In this document: piece by piece, positions 19,476 through 28,460 of the stretch
How positions within the stretch are numbered: the first letter of the stretch is position 1
Layout: each line of letters opens with the position of its first letter
Translations under genes and position numbers: made by a program
DNA from: Mycolicibacterium parafortuitum
GTDB lineage: Bacteria > Actinomycetota > Actinomycetes > Mycobacteriales > Mycobacteriaceae
Direction: 5' to 3'
DNA: 64,000 nt
Assembly: GCF_002086815.1 (NCBI RefSeq)
Contig: NZ_MVID01000011.1
Coordinates: forward strand, 100,058 to 164,057
Notes under the pieces: generated by a model
Told to the model about the DNA's origin: nothing
Seen by the model: only the letters and a program-made list of their open reading frames with translations
Databases searched by the model: none

Positions 19476-20228
19476 CTACTTCCGCTTGGCTGCGGCCAGC
19501 CGCGCCGCGAACTCGGGCGATTCGATCGACGTCGCCTGCGGGACGATCTCGATGTCGACCGCGAGGCGGTGCTGCTCCAGGTCGTCGGTGCCCGGATGGG
19601 CGGTGGCGCGCATCGAGGCCTTCGTGGCCACCACGACGTCGCGAGGCGCACCGGCGGGCCCGGCGGCCAGCTCGCGCGCACGGGCGACCGGGTCGTCGGC
19701 CACTTCGAGGGCGAGTCCGTGGCGGACGGCGGCCTCGGCGTCAAACCGCATCCCGAACAGCAACGCGGCGCGGGCCGCCTGCGGGCCGGTGATCCGCTGC
19801 AGCATCCAGGTCGCGCCGCCGCCGGGATGGATGCCCAGTTTCTGGAAGCGCGGGTCGAACATCGCATGGGGCCCGGCGATCCGCACATCGGCCGCCAGCG
19901 CCAGATTGAGCCCAGCGCCGACGGCGGCACCGTTGACCGCCGCGATCGTCGGAAGGCTGCACTGCGCGACGGCCAGGAAGCCGTCGTAGATCACCCGCAG
20001 ACCGTCCTCGGTCGCCGCGCCCAGTGCGGTCAGGTCGGCACCGGCGCAGAACGCCTTGCCCGCCCCCGTGACGATCACCGCGTGCACGCCCGGGTCGGCC
20101 TCGGCGGCGCTGACGGCGGCCCGCAACGCGGCCGAGATCTCCGCGGTCACGGCGTTGCGCCGGTCGGGATCGTTGATGGTGATGACGGCGACGCGGTCGG
20201 TGACCTGCATCAGTACCAGTTCGGACAC
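19476..20228 (-). CDS. Enoyl-CoA hydratase/isomerase
   Basis: This 250-residue crotonase-fold protein has the oxyanion-hole motifs [12 protein letters not shown] and [22 protein letters not shown]. The second acid position ([10 protein letters not shown]) carries Gly where hydratases usually have Glu, so hydratase activity is not certain; isomerase or another crotonase reaction is possible. The start is GTG at 20228, 5 bases after the stop of the upstream thioesterase gene; ATG at 20210 is the alternative. It forms an operon with that thioesterase. Confidence 0.88.
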   Translation of the reverse strand: MSELVLMQVTDRVAVITINDPDRRNAVTAEISAALRAAVSAAEADPGVHAVIVTGAGKAFCAGADLTALGAATEDGLRVIYDGFLAVAQCSLPTIAAVNGAAVGAGLNLALAADVRIAGPHAMFDPRFQKLGIHPGGGATWMLQRITGPQAARAALLFGMRFDAEAAVRHGLALEVADDPVARARELAAGPAGAPRDVVVATKASMRATAHPGTDDLEQHRLAVDIEIVPQATSIESPEFAARLAAAKRK

Positions 20229-20233
20229 GGGGC

Positions 20234-21010
20234 TCAGCCTAACGACAGCGTGCGCAGCACAGCAGCGGCCCGCACCTCGCCGTCGACGGTCAACGCGATG
20301 TCGACGCGGGGTGCGTCGTCGCGGCGGCGCCACGCGATGACGACGTCCTCGCCGTACTTGATCGGCTTGCGGTATTCGACCACGGTCCGGTACGGCGCGG
20401 TGCCGATGTCGGGAACGCGGGCGGCCACCTCGTGGATCGCGTGCCAGTACGCGGTGTTGGTGACGTGCTCGAAAAGGTCGATGTCGGTGCGCCGCAGGGC
20501 GAACGGCGTCGTCTGGTCGGCGTCGGTCAGGTTGTCCAGCCACGGCCGCCACTTGAGCCGATGCTGGTCGGTGGTACTGGAGAACCGTTCGATCAGCGAG
20601 TCGGTGGCCCGTTGCGGCGTCAGGGTTTTCGCATTGATCGCGATCCAGAACCCCTCGGTCTCGATGCGCCCGCCGTCGCTGCCGACGAGGTCGACGCGCA
20701 TCGTGCACCACCGCGTCGACAGCGCCGAGCACCAGCGGCTGAACGTGATCTCGTTGGGGAACTCGATCGGTTCGATCACGTCGATGACGGTGCGCTGCAC
20801 CAGCCAGTGCGGGTGCGCCTCGGCCTCGCCGGCGTCGACGAGGTTCTCCGCGCCGACTTCTTGGATGTAGCGCGCGACGCCGTCGAGGCGAAGCGTCAGG
20901 TCGCTGCCGATGTCGCCGGTCGCGACCCGCCACGCGGTGCGGTAGACGTAGCCGGAGTCCGGTTGCACGACCTGTCGCTGGTCGAGTGGGCCGTCCGGGC
21001 TGGTGGGCAT
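20234..21010 (-). CDS. Acyl-ACP thioesterase-like double hot-dog protein
   Basis: This 258-residue protein resembles the acyl-ACP thioesterase family (PF01643). The first hot-dog domain contains [17 protein letters not shown] and a later [19 protein letters not shown]. The second contains the [20 protein letters not shown] segment with the Asn-x-x-Tyr-Trp motif of the family. It should release fatty acids from acyl carrier protein or CoA. The neighbour downstream is an enoyl-CoA hydratase, suggesting a small lipid unit. Confidence 0.87.
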   Translation of the reverse strand: MPTSPDGPLDQRQVVQPDSGYVYRTAWRVATGDIGSDLTLRLDGVARYIQEVGAENLVDAGEAEAHPHWLVQRTVIDVIEPIEFPNEITFSRWCSALSTRWCTMRVDLVGSDGGRIETEGFWIAINAKTLTPQRATDSLIERFSSTTDQHRLKWRPWLDNLTDADQTTPFALRRTDIDLFEHVTNTAYWHAIHEVAARVPDIGTAPYRTVVEYRKPIKYGEDVVIAWRRRDDAPRVDIALTVDGEVRAAAVLRTLSLG

Positions 21011-21102
21011 CGAGGCCAGCCTACGGGCGGGGCTAGGCCGCGAGTCTGAACCTGTGCGCGACTTTCCGGCCGGATCTCGCCAACGAGTTCAGAATCGGCG
21101 GG

Positions 21103-21510
21103 TCAGAACTCGCCCCAGCCGCCCTGCACCATCGTCTGGAACCTCCACGCGCCGCCCGATTTCACCAACAGATCGCCGTAGCGCACCTGGTGGCTGAACT
21201 CGCCCGCGGTGATGGTGGCGTCGGTGATGACGAACACCAGGTTCTCGTTGATGAAGTGCGGTGTGCGCACCGACTCCATCGACACGTCGCCGGCGTCGCC
21301 GAGTTGTTCGGTCATCTGCGCGACGAACTTGGCTCGGTCACAGGATGCGGCGTAGCCGTCGGTGACCTCGTTGAGCGGGAACATCGCCTGATCGGCCATC
21401 GCCTCGATGTCTTTGGCGACCGCCAGCGCGTCGTAGTTCGCGAACCAGGACATCACCTCCTCGACGTCAGCGGCGGACGGGGTGAAGGCGGCCTGGGCAG
21501 GTAGCGACAT
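21103..21510 (-). CDS. SnoaL-like (NTF2-fold) protein
   Basis: This 135-residue protein has the cone-shaped NTF2-like pattern: helix WFANYDALAVAKDIEAMADQ, then strands ending WRFQTMVQGGW. Such proteins include polyketide cyclases, isomerases and many of unknown role. A GAGGA RBS lies upstream of the ATG at 21510. It is divergent from a TetR gene across a pair of palindromes, so it is the likely target of that regulator. Confidence 0.82.
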   Translation of the reverse strand: MSLPAQAAFTPSAADVEEVMSWFANYDALAVAKDIEAMADQAMFPLNEVTDGYAASCDRAKFVAQMTEQLGDAGDVSMESVRTPHFINENLVFVITDATITAGEFSHQVRYGDLLVKSGGAWRFQTMVQGGWGEF

Positions 21511-21532
21511 CGTCGATCCTCTCGATCTGATT

Positions 21533-21561
21533 CCGTACAACGTACGGTGTACAACGTACGG
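21533..21561. promoter_or_regulatory. Tandem TetR operator palindromes
   Basis: Copy 1 (21533-21547) is CCGTAC-AAC-GTACGG, perfect 6-bp arms. Copy 2 (21549-21559) is GTAC-AAC-GTAC followed by GG. The core GTACAACGTACGG repeats with a 14-bp period. It lies between the divergent SnoaL-like and TetR genes. Confidence 0.75.
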
Positions 21562-21588
21562 GAAAATTGTCGACTCGGCCAGGTCCAT

Positions 21589-21594
21589 TACGAT
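21589..21594 (+). promoter_or_regulatory. Leaderless -10 of the TetR gene
   Basis: TACGAT, 7 nt before the ATG at 21602. It lies 28 bp downstream of the tandem palindromes, consistent with autoregulation. Confidence 0.5.
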
Positions 21595-21601
21595 CGGCCG
21601 G

Positions 21602-22384
21602 ATGAGCCCGCCTTCCGTGCCGGAACGCAGCAGCGCCGGGGACCCGGCACGCACGCTGGAGTTGCTCTGGCGCGCATCCGGTGAGCCGCGCACCGGCCGG
21701 GGGCCGAAACAGCGGACCAGCGTCGACTCGGTCGTGGCCGCCGGGATCGAGATCGCAGACGCCGACGGGCTGTCGGCGGTGACCATCCGCGCCGTCGCGG
21801 CCAAGCTCCGGATCGCGCCGATGGCCACCTACACCTACGTTCCCGGCAAGGCCGAACTCTTCGACCTGATGCTCGACACGGTCTACGCCCAGATGCCGCG
21901 CGCGGACCTGTCGGGAATGCAATGGCGGGACAGGGTTTCGGTCATCGCCGCGGAGAATCGCGCGATGTTCGACGCGCATCCGTGGGTCGCGCACCTGGCG
22001 ACCACGCGGCCGCCGCTCGGTCCCGGGATGGCCGCGAAGTACGAACACGAGCTGCGCGCGTTCGACGGTCTCGGACTCAGCGATCTCGACATGGACTCCG
22101 CGCTGACGTTCGTGCTCGGCTTCGTCACCTCGGTGGCCCGCATCGCCATCGACACCCGAAATGCGCAGGCCGACAGCGGCATCAGCGACCAGGCGTGGTG
22201 GGAGCGGGCGGAACCCCTGCTGGCCGAGGTGTTCGACGCCGAGAAGTTCCCGCTCGCGGCACGGGTGGGGGCGGCCGCAGGCCACGCACACGACAGCGCT
22301 TACAGCGCGGATCACGCGTTCACGTTCGGTCTGGCCCGGGTGCTCGACGGCCTGCAACCCGTGATCGACCGCGCAGCGCGATGA
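21602..22384 (+). CDS. TetR-family regulator with TetR_C-like ligand domain
   Basis: This 260-residue regulator has an N-terminal extension of about 35 residues, then the DNA-binding domain (VVAAGIEIADADGLSAVTIRAVAAKL..MATYTYVPGK). The long C-terminal ligand domain is of the tetracycline-repressor type (TTRPPLGPGM, FVLGFVTSVAR). The HTH begins at about residue 45. It probably represses itself and the divergent SnoaL-like gene through the palindromes at 21533-21561. The alpha/beta hydrolase 53 bases downstream may be co-transcribed. Confidence 0.88.
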   Translation: MSPPSVPERSSAGDPARTLELLWRASGEPRTGRGPKQRTSVDSVVAAGIEIADADGLSAVTIRAVAAKLRIAPMATYTYVPGKAELFDLMLDTVYAQMPRADLSGMQWRDRVSVIAAENRAMFDAHPWVAHLATTRPPLGPGMAAKYEHELRAFDGLGLSDLDMDSALTFVLGFVTSVARIAIDTRNAQADSGISDQAWWERAEPLLAEVFDAEKFPLAARVGAAAGHAHDSAYSADHAFTFGLARVLDGLQPVIDRAAR

Positions 22385-22437
22385 GGTAAGCGGGCGCCCA
22401 GCGGGTACAGGGCAGAGCAGTCGAGGGAAGGACATTC

Positions 22438-23298
22438 ATGACTGCGATCACCGCCTACCGTGGCCCGCTGCGCACCACCGATCTCTACGTCGACGACACC
22501 GGGGGACAAGGACGCCCCGTCGTGCTGATCCACGGCTGGCCACTGCACAGCGGATCTTGGGCGGCTCAGGTGGACGTGCTGCACGGCGCGGGCTACCGCG
22601 TCGTCACCTACGACCGGCGCGGCTTCGGGCGCAGTGACAAACCGTTGGTCGGCTACACCTACGAGAGCCTGTCCGACGACCTGTCGGCGCTGCTGGAGGA
22701 ACTCGACCTGCGCGACGTGACGCTGGTCGGGTATTCGATGGGCGGCGGTGAGGTGGCCGCCTATTGCGCGCGCAAAGGGGTCGAGCGGATCCGCAGCGCG
22801 GTGTTCGCGGCGTCGGTCACGCCGTTCATGTCGACGCGTAAGGACAATCCGGACGGCCCGCTGGGCGCGACGGACGCGGCGAAGATGGCGGCGGCGCTGA
22901 CCGCGAACCAGGACGCGTTCTACGAGCAGTTGATGACCGACGTCTATTCCGTCGACGGCGAACTCAAGGTCGACGAGGAACAGCGGCAGGAGGCGCTGCG
23001 GATGTGCGGCGACGCAAGCAAGGTGGCGGCGCTGGCGTGTATGGCCGCGTTCGGCGGCACCGACTTCCGTGAAGACCTGCCCAAGGTCACCGTGCCGAGC
23101 CTGGTCGTCCACGGCGACCGCGACACGACGGTGCCGTTCGAGGGCTCCGGAAAACGCACGCACGAGGCGCTTCCGGACAGCCGGCTGCACGTGATCGCCG
23201 GAGGACCGCACGGCATCCCGGCCACCCATGCCGGCGAGTTCAACGAGGTGCTGCTGAAATTCCTCGCCGAGGACTTCGGTAAGCAACAGCTGGTCTGA
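22438..23298 (+). CDS. Alpha/beta hydrolase (non-heme chloroperoxidase/esterase type)
   Basis: This 286-residue protein has the oxyanion segment IHGWPLHSGSW, the nucleophile elbow GYSMGG (Ser100), likely Asp229 (HGDRDTTVP) and His258 (GPHGIPATH). The arrangement is that of cofactor-free haloperoxidases and arylesterases. An AAGGA RBS precedes the ATG. It follows a TetR gene on the same strand and may be under its control. Confidence 0.9.
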   Translation: MTAITAYRGPLRTTDLYVDDTGGQGRPVVLIHGWPLHSGSWAAQVDVLHGAGYRVVTYDRRGFGRSDKPLVGYTYESLSDDLSALLEELDLRDVTLVGYSMGGGEVAAYCARKGVERIRSAVFAASVTPFMSTRKDNPDGPLGATDAAKMAAALTANQDAFYEQLMTDVYSVDGELKVDEEQRQEALRMCGDASKVAALACMAAFGGTDFREDLPKVTVPSLVVHGDRDTTVPFEGSGKRTHEALPDSRLHVIAGGPHGIPATHAGEFNEVLLKFLAEDFGKQQLV

Positions 23299-23403
23299 CC
23301 CGGCTTCCGGAATTTCCGGAATCGTCAGAGGTGTTGCTGGGTTTGAGTTACATTGACCCCGACGCGGGACGTCCTCAACGCTGCGGAACGAGTCGGGGGG
23401 TTC

Positions 23404-25143
23404 ATGGTGGGTAACAGGCTGCCGCAATCAGGCACTGCTCCACGACAATTCAGATCAAGCGCACCGTCGGCACCACTGCGCGGCAGACATGCCGCCACCT
23501 GGCTGACCGCGTGGGCGCTGACCATCGGGCTCGGCATGGCATTGCTGAGCGGTGCGGCCGTGGCCGCGGCCGACACCGAATCCGGCGGCTCGACGGGGGA
23601 CACCGCCAGCGTCGGCTCGAGCGGCGCCGATGGCGCGGATCGGGCGGGTACCGACTCCGGCAGTGAGTCCGTCACCGGTCACCGGCAGTCGCGCAAAGCC
23701 GCAGAGGGCACGCTGCTGCGGCAGTCCTCGCCGGGCCGTGGCGCGGAACCGGCAGCCGACGACAGCGCAGACAGTGACGACACCGACGTCACCGACGACA
23801 GCGACGTCACTGACGTCAGTGACGACGACCCCTCCGACTCCGGCGATTCCACCGAGGTGACCCCGGTCGACGAGGTCGTGGTGGCAGATCCCGAGGTGAC
23901 CGACGACGTCGTCGAGGTCGTGGAGAACGGCGCACCTGCGGCCCCGGTCGCCTCCGGGGGTGCGACACCGCGTGCCGGTCCGGCCACCGCGGCCCCCGAC
24001 GCTCGTCCCGACGGCGCTGTCGCCGGCGCGCAGTCGCCGAACTCGTGGTGGGACACGCTGATCCGCGACCTCACGTACACCTTCTTCAACAAGGCGCCGA
24101 CTCTGTCGCCCACCGACAACGTCGAGGTCGCCCCGGGCGTTTTCACCGGGAAACTCAACGGCCAGAGCAACAACGGGCTGACGCTGAGCTACAGCATCAA
24201 GGAGCAGCCGAAGCTCGGCACCCTGATCATCGACCAGGAGACCGGCACCTACACCTACACCTTCGACCCGGCGGACTTCGACGAGGACACCACGGATTCG
24301 TTCGTCATCGGCGCGGACAACGGCGAGGAGGCCCGCCGTCCCGGTCTGTTCGGGATCGTGCAGCTCGTCATGCACAACATCGCGATCGGCCTCGGACTGT
24401 CCCAGCGTGACACCACCGAATCCACCTTCAGCGTGACCGCGAGGAAGGTCGAAGAGGAGATCGAGGTTGCCGTTCGCGGAACGGGCTTCTACGGCAACGT
24501 GTCCAACAAGAAGTACTGGGCGGAACAGAATTACGCCGACAACTGCATGCTGATGTCGATTCTGATGATCGAAAGCCAGTTCACCGGGATACTGCCGACC
24601 CGGGCCCTCGAAGAGGCGATCGTCGCGCAGGCGAAGTTCACGCCCAGCGTCGTCGATCCGTCCAAGATGATGTACCTCGGGGACGGCAACGAGGATGGGG
24701 TCAAGTCCGAGGATGCGGTCGCGCTGCTGCAGATCCGTGGCAACGACGCGGCGCTGAAGTACTTTCCCAACAAAGACGACGATGCCACCTTCTACGACGG
24801 CCTGGACGCGCTCGATTTCGTGAGCAAATGGCTCCTGGGTGGCAACGGCGTGATCGCCGGAGTGAACAACCAGACGATCTGGGACGCCACCGACAACGAG
24901 GGGACCCCGGGGGCCGACCGCATCAACGCCAACCACGGCGTGGTCGTGATCGCGGTGGACACCCACAACGGCAAGGTCTATCTCAACGATCCGGGGGTCT
25001 CCGGAGGCAAGGGCCTGGTGGTACCCCTGGGGGCCTTCATGTGGGCGTGGCAGAGCGAATCGTTCGAAACGATCGCGGTCGAGCGTCCGCTGACGCAGAC
25101 CGGGTACGCCGCGCACAGTGACCAGCTGATCCTGGTCGCCTGA
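23404..25143 (+). CDS. Secreted protein with acidic linker, Ig/VCBS-like module and C39-like cysteine peptidase fold
   Basis: This 579-residue protein has a long signal peptide (hydrophobic core LTAWALTIGLGMALLSGAAV), a Ser/Asp/Thr-rich disordered region and a VCBS-like repeat around TPTDNVEVAPG..YTYTFDPADFD. The C-terminal domain has the papain-like/C39 arrangement: Cys381 in NYADNC, His511 in NANHGVVVIAVD and Asn528-Asp529 in YLNDPG. It could be a peptidase or a transglutaminase-like enzyme acting outside the cell; the substrate is unknown. ATG at 23404 follows a run of six G; TTG at 23353 is an alternative. It shares its N-terminal design with the secreted hydrolase at 602. Confidence 0.8.
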   Translation: MVGNRLPQSGTAPRQFRSSAPSAPLRGRHAATWLTAWALTIGLGMALLSGAAVAAADTESGGSTGDTASVGSSGADGADRAGTDSGSESVTGHRQSRKAAEGTLLRQSSPGRGAEPAADDSADSDDTDVTDDSDVTDVSDDDPSDSGDSTEVTPVDEVVVADPEVTDDVVEVVENGAPAAPVASGGATPRAGPATAAPDARPDGAVAGAQSPNSWWDTLIRDLTYTFFNKAPTLSPTDNVEVAPGVFTGKLNGQSNNGLTLSYSIKEQPKLGTLIIDQETGTYTYTFDPADFDEDTTDSFVIGADNGEEARRPGLFGIVQLVMHNIAIGLGLSQRDTTESTFSVTARKVEEEIEVAVRGTGFYGNVSNKKYWAEQNYADNCMLMSILMIESQFTGILPTRALEEAIVAQAKFTPSVVDPSKMMYLGDGNEDGVKSEDAVALLQIRGNDAALKYFPNKDDDATFYDGLDALDFVSKWLLGGNGVIAGVNNQTIWDATDNEGTPGADRINANHGVVVIAVDTHNGKVYLNDPGVSGGKGLVVPLGAFMWAWQSESFETIAVERPLTQTGYAAHSDQLILVA

Positions 25144-25150
25144 CCAAAAG

Positions 25151-25223
<73 letters not shown>

Positions 25224-25307
25224 AACGCCGGGGAAGTCTATCGCGTGGCGGGAGCCGGTCTGGTCGGCAACGGCGCTTAAAGCCACTCCTGTCACAAACG
25301 TGCCGAC

Positions 25308-25313
25308 TAGTTT
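25308..25313 (+). promoter_or_regulatory. Leaderless -10 of the lipid-assembly operon
   Basis: TAGTTT, 7 nt before the ATG at 25321 of the WS/DGAT gene. There is no Shine-Dalgarno sequence. Confidence 0.5.
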
Positions 25314-25320
25314 GGTGCAC

Positions 25321-26805
25321 ATGAGCAACGCGCCGGACTTCGATGCGGCCGGACTCCCGGAGGAACTCAGCCCGCTCGACCAGATCCTGCATCGTGGCGA
25401 GGCCAATCCGCGCACCCGCTCGGGCATCATGACCGTCGAATTGCTCGACACCACGCCGGACTGGGACACCTTCCGGACCCGCTTCGAGCATGCCTCGCGC
25501 AAGGTGCTGCGGCTGCGGCAGAAGGTGGTCACACCGACGCTGCCCACCGCCGCGCCACGCTGGGTCGTCGACCCGGACTTCAACCTCGATTACCACCTGC
25601 GCCGGGTCCGCGTCCCCGAGCCCGGCACCGTGCGCCAGGTCATGGACCTCGCCGAGATCGCGGCACAGTCCCCGCTCGACATCTCCCGGCCGCTGTGGAC
25701 CGCCACCCTGATCGAGGGCGTCGAGGACGGGCAGGCCGCCCTGATGGTGCACCTGAGCCACGCCGTCACCGACGGCGTCGGCGGAGTGGAGATGTTCGCC
25801 AACCTCTACGACCTCGAACGGGACCCGCCCCCGCAGCCCGTACCGCCGCTGCCGGTGCCGACCGACCTGTCGCCGAACGACCTGATGCGCAACGGGCTGA
25901 ACCGGCTGCCCGGCACCATCCTCGGCGGCGTGCGCGACGCGTTCGTCGGTTCCGTCAAGGTGGCCGGCCACGTGGTCCGCGACCCGGTGACCCGGCTGGG
26001 CAGCGCCTTCGACTACGCGAGGTCGGGGGTCCGGGTGGTCGGCCCGTTCGCGACCCCGTCGCCGATCCTGCGCCGGCGCAGCCTGTCATCGCGCAGCGAG
26101 GCCATCGACATCGAGTTCAGCGAGCTGCACCGCGCGTCGAAAGCCGCGGGCGGCTCGATCAACGACGCCTATCTGGCGGGTGTGTGCGGCGCGCTGCGGC
26201 TCTACCACGAAGCCATGGGGGTGCCCGTCGACACGCTGCCGATGGCCGTCCCGGTGAACCTGCGCCGGGAGGCCGACCCGGCCGGCGGGAACCGCTTCGC
26301 CGGGGTCAACCTCGCGGCGCCGATCGGCCTGTCCGACCCCGAGGTCAGGATCAAGGAGATCCGCGCGCAGATGACCAGCAAGCGCGAGGAGCGTGCGATC
26401 GATCTGGTCGGCGCGATCGCACCCGTGGTCAGCCTGCTGCCAGACTCCGTGCTGGAAACCATGGCCGGGTCCATCGTCAACGCCGACGTGCAGGCCAGCA
26501 ACGTCCCCGTCTACGCCGGGGACACCTTCATCGCCGGTGCGAAAGTGTTGCGGCAGTACGGCATCGGGCCGCTGCCCGGTGTCGCGATGATGGTGGTGCT
26601 GGTGTCGCGGTCGGGCTACTGCACCATTACCGCCCGCTACGACCGTGCCTCCGTCACCGACCAGGACCTGTTCGCGCGCTGTCTGCTCGCCGGATTCGAC
26701 GAGGTCTTGGCCCTCGGCGGCGACGGCCGGGCCGTACCCGCGACATTCAGCGTCCCCGAGACACCTTCATCCACCGCCGAACCGAACAGGAGTGGCCCGC
26801 AGTGA
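25321..26805 (+). CDS. WS/DGAT-family O-acyltransferase
   Basis: This 494-residue protein belongs to the wax ester synthase / diacylglycerol acyltransferase family, which makes triacylglycerol or wax esters. The active-site motif, normally HHxxxDG, reads SHAVTDG at 146-152. The second His, usually taken as the catalytic base, is kept. The PLW-like motif (SRPLWTATLIEG) and a C-terminal NVPVYAGDT segment are present. It corresponds to Rv2484c. The stop overlaps the plsC GTG (GTGA), so the acylation enzymes are made together. Confidence 0.92.
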   Translation: MSNAPDFDAAGLPEELSPLDQILHRGEANPRTRSGIMTVELLDTTPDWDTFRTRFEHASRKVLRLRQKVVTPTLPTAAPRWVVDPDFNLDYHLRRVRVPEPGTVRQVMDLAEIAAQSPLDISRPLWTATLIEGVEDGQAALMVHLSHAVTDGVGGVEMFANLYDLERDPPPQPVPPLPVPTDLSPNDLMRNGLNRLPGTILGGVRDAFVGSVKVAGHVVRDPVTRLGSAFDYARSGVRVVGPFATPSPILRRRSLSSRSEAIDIEFSELHRASKAAGGSINDAYLAGVCGALRLYHEAMGVPVDTLPMAVPVNLRREADPAGGNRFAGVNLAAPIGLSDPEVRIKEIRAQMTSKREERAIDLVGAIAPVVSLLPDSVLETMAGSIVNADVQASNVPVYAGDTFIAGAKVLRQYGIGPLPGVAMMVVLVSRSGYCTITARYDRASVTDQDLFARCLLAGFDEVLALGGDGRAVPATFSVPETPSSTAEPNRSGPQ

Positions 26806-28460
26806 CACCCGACTTGTCGGCGAACCGGCAGATGCGTCTTCCCGGCTCGGTCGCCGAAATCCAGGCAAGCCCACCGGGGCCGGAGATCGGCGCATTCTTC
26901 GATCTCGACGGCACTTTGGTGGCCGGCTTCACCGGCGTCGTGATGACCCAGGACCGGTTGCGGCGCAGGCAGATGTCTGTCGGTGAGTTCATCGGCATGG
27001 TGCAGGCCGGCCTCAACCATCAGCTCGGGCGATCCGAGTTCGAGGACCTGATCGGCAAAGGTGCGCGGATGCTGCGCGGCAACTCGGTCGCCGACATCGA
27101 CGAACTCGCCGAGCGGTTGTTCGTCCAGAAGATCGTCGGCCGGATCTACCCGGAGATGCGCGAGATCGTGCGGGCGCACATGGCCCGCGGACACACCGTC
27201 GTGCTCAGCTCGTCGGCGCTGACCGTCCAGGTCGAGCCCGTCGCCCGCTTCCTGGGCATCGGCAACGTGCTGAGCAACAAGTTCGAAACCGACGAGGACG
27301 GGCTGATCACCGGAGAGGTGACGCGACCGATCATCTGGGGGCCCGGAAAGGCCCGTGCGGTACAGGAATTCGCCGCCGCCAACAATGTCGACCTGTCGCG
27401 CAGCTACTTCTACGCCGACGGTGACGAGGACGTCGCACTGATGTACCTCGTCGGCAATCCGCGGCCCACCAACCCGGAGGGCAAGATGGCCGCTGTCGCG
27501 GCCAAGCGTGGTTGGCCGATCCTGAGGTTCAGCAGCCGCAGCGGCAGCAGTCCGGCGTCGCAGGTGCGCACCGCCCTCGGCGTCGCGTCGATGGTGCCGA
27601 TCGCGGCCGGCGCGCTCGGTGTCGGAATCCTGACCCGCAACAAGCGCACCGGGGTGAACTTCTTCACCTCGATGTTCGGGCGCACGCTGCTGGACACCGT
27701 CGGGATCAACCTGCAGGTGCTCGGGGAGGAGAACCTGACCGCGCAGCGACCCGCGGTGTTCCTCTTCAACCACCGCAACCAGGCCGATCCGCTGATCGCC
27801 GGGCGGCTGGTGAAGGACAACTTCACCACGGTGGGCAAGAAGGAACTCGAGAGCGATCCGGTCGTCGGCACCATCGGCAGGATCCTCGATGCCGCCTTCA
27901 TCGACCGCGACGACCCGAGGAAGGCGGTCGAAGGGCTGAAGAAGGTCGAAGAGCTTGCCCGCAAGGGGCTTTCGATTCTGATCGCACCCGAGGGCACCCG
28001 GCTCGACACCACCGAGGTCGGCGAGTTCAAGAAGGGGCCGTTCCGGATCGCGATGTCGGTAGGCATCCCGATCGTGCCGATCGTCATCCGCAACGCCGAG
28101 GTGATCGCCGCCCGCGACTCCAGCACCTTCAACCCCGGCACCGTCGACGTCGTCGTCTACCCGCCGATTCCGGTCGACGACTGGACTCAGAAGAACCTGC
28201 CCGAACGGATCGAGGAGGTCCGGCAGCTCTACCTCGACACGCTGAAGGACTGGCCGCACGACGAGCTGACATTGCCGGATCTGTACAAGCGGTCCGCGCC
28301 GGCGAAGAAGACAAGTGCGAGAAAGGCTCCCGCGAAGAAGAAGGCGCCGGCCAAGGCCGCACCTGCCAAGGCCGCCAAGGCCACGCCCGCCAAAGCCGCC
28401 AGACCTGCCAAGGCCACCAAGGCCACCAAGCCCGCCGGTGACGACAAGGACCGGTCATGA
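26802..28460 (+). CDS. plsC: HAD-IB hydrolase / 1-acylglycerol-3-phosphate acyltransferase fusion
   Basis: This 552-residue fusion matches Rv2483c. The N-terminal HAD phosphatase-like domain has FFDLDGTL with Asp34 and Asp36. The C-terminal PlsC domain has the acyltransferase motif NHRNQAD (His324, Asp329) and PEGTR at 396-400. The last 50 or so residues are a Lys/Ala/Pro-rich histone-H1-like tail. It should acylate lysophosphatidate to phosphatidate; the HAD part could dephosphorylate phosphatidate or a related substrate (inference). GTG start overlaps the upstream stop, and its stop overlaps the plsB ATG. Confidence 0.95.
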   Translation: MTPDLSANRQMRLPGSVAEIQASPPGPEIGAFFDLDGTLVAGFTGVVMTQDRLRRRQMSVGEFIGMVQAGLNHQLGRSEFEDLIGKGARMLRGNSVADIDELAERLFVQKIVGRIYPEMREIVRAHMARGHTVVLSSSALTVQVEPVARFLGIGNVLSNKFETDEDGLITGEVTRPIIWGPGKARAVQEFAAANNVDLSRSYFYADGDEDVALMYLVGNPRPTNPEGKMAAVAAKRGWPILRFSSRSGSSPASQVRTALGVASMVPIAAGALGVGILTRNKRTGVNFFTSMFGRTLLDTVGINLQVLGEENLTAQRPAVFLFNHRNQADPLIAGRLVKDNFTTVGKKELESDPVVGTIGRILDAAFIDRDDPRKAVEGLKKVEELARKGLSILIAPEGTRLDTTEVGEFKKGPFRIAMSVGIPIVPIVIRNAEVIAARDSSTFNPGTVDVVVYPPIPVDDWTQKNLPERIEEVRQLYLDTLKDWPHDELTLPDLYKRSAPAKKTSARKAPAKKKAPAKAAPAKAAKATPAKAARPAKATKATKPAGDDKDRS

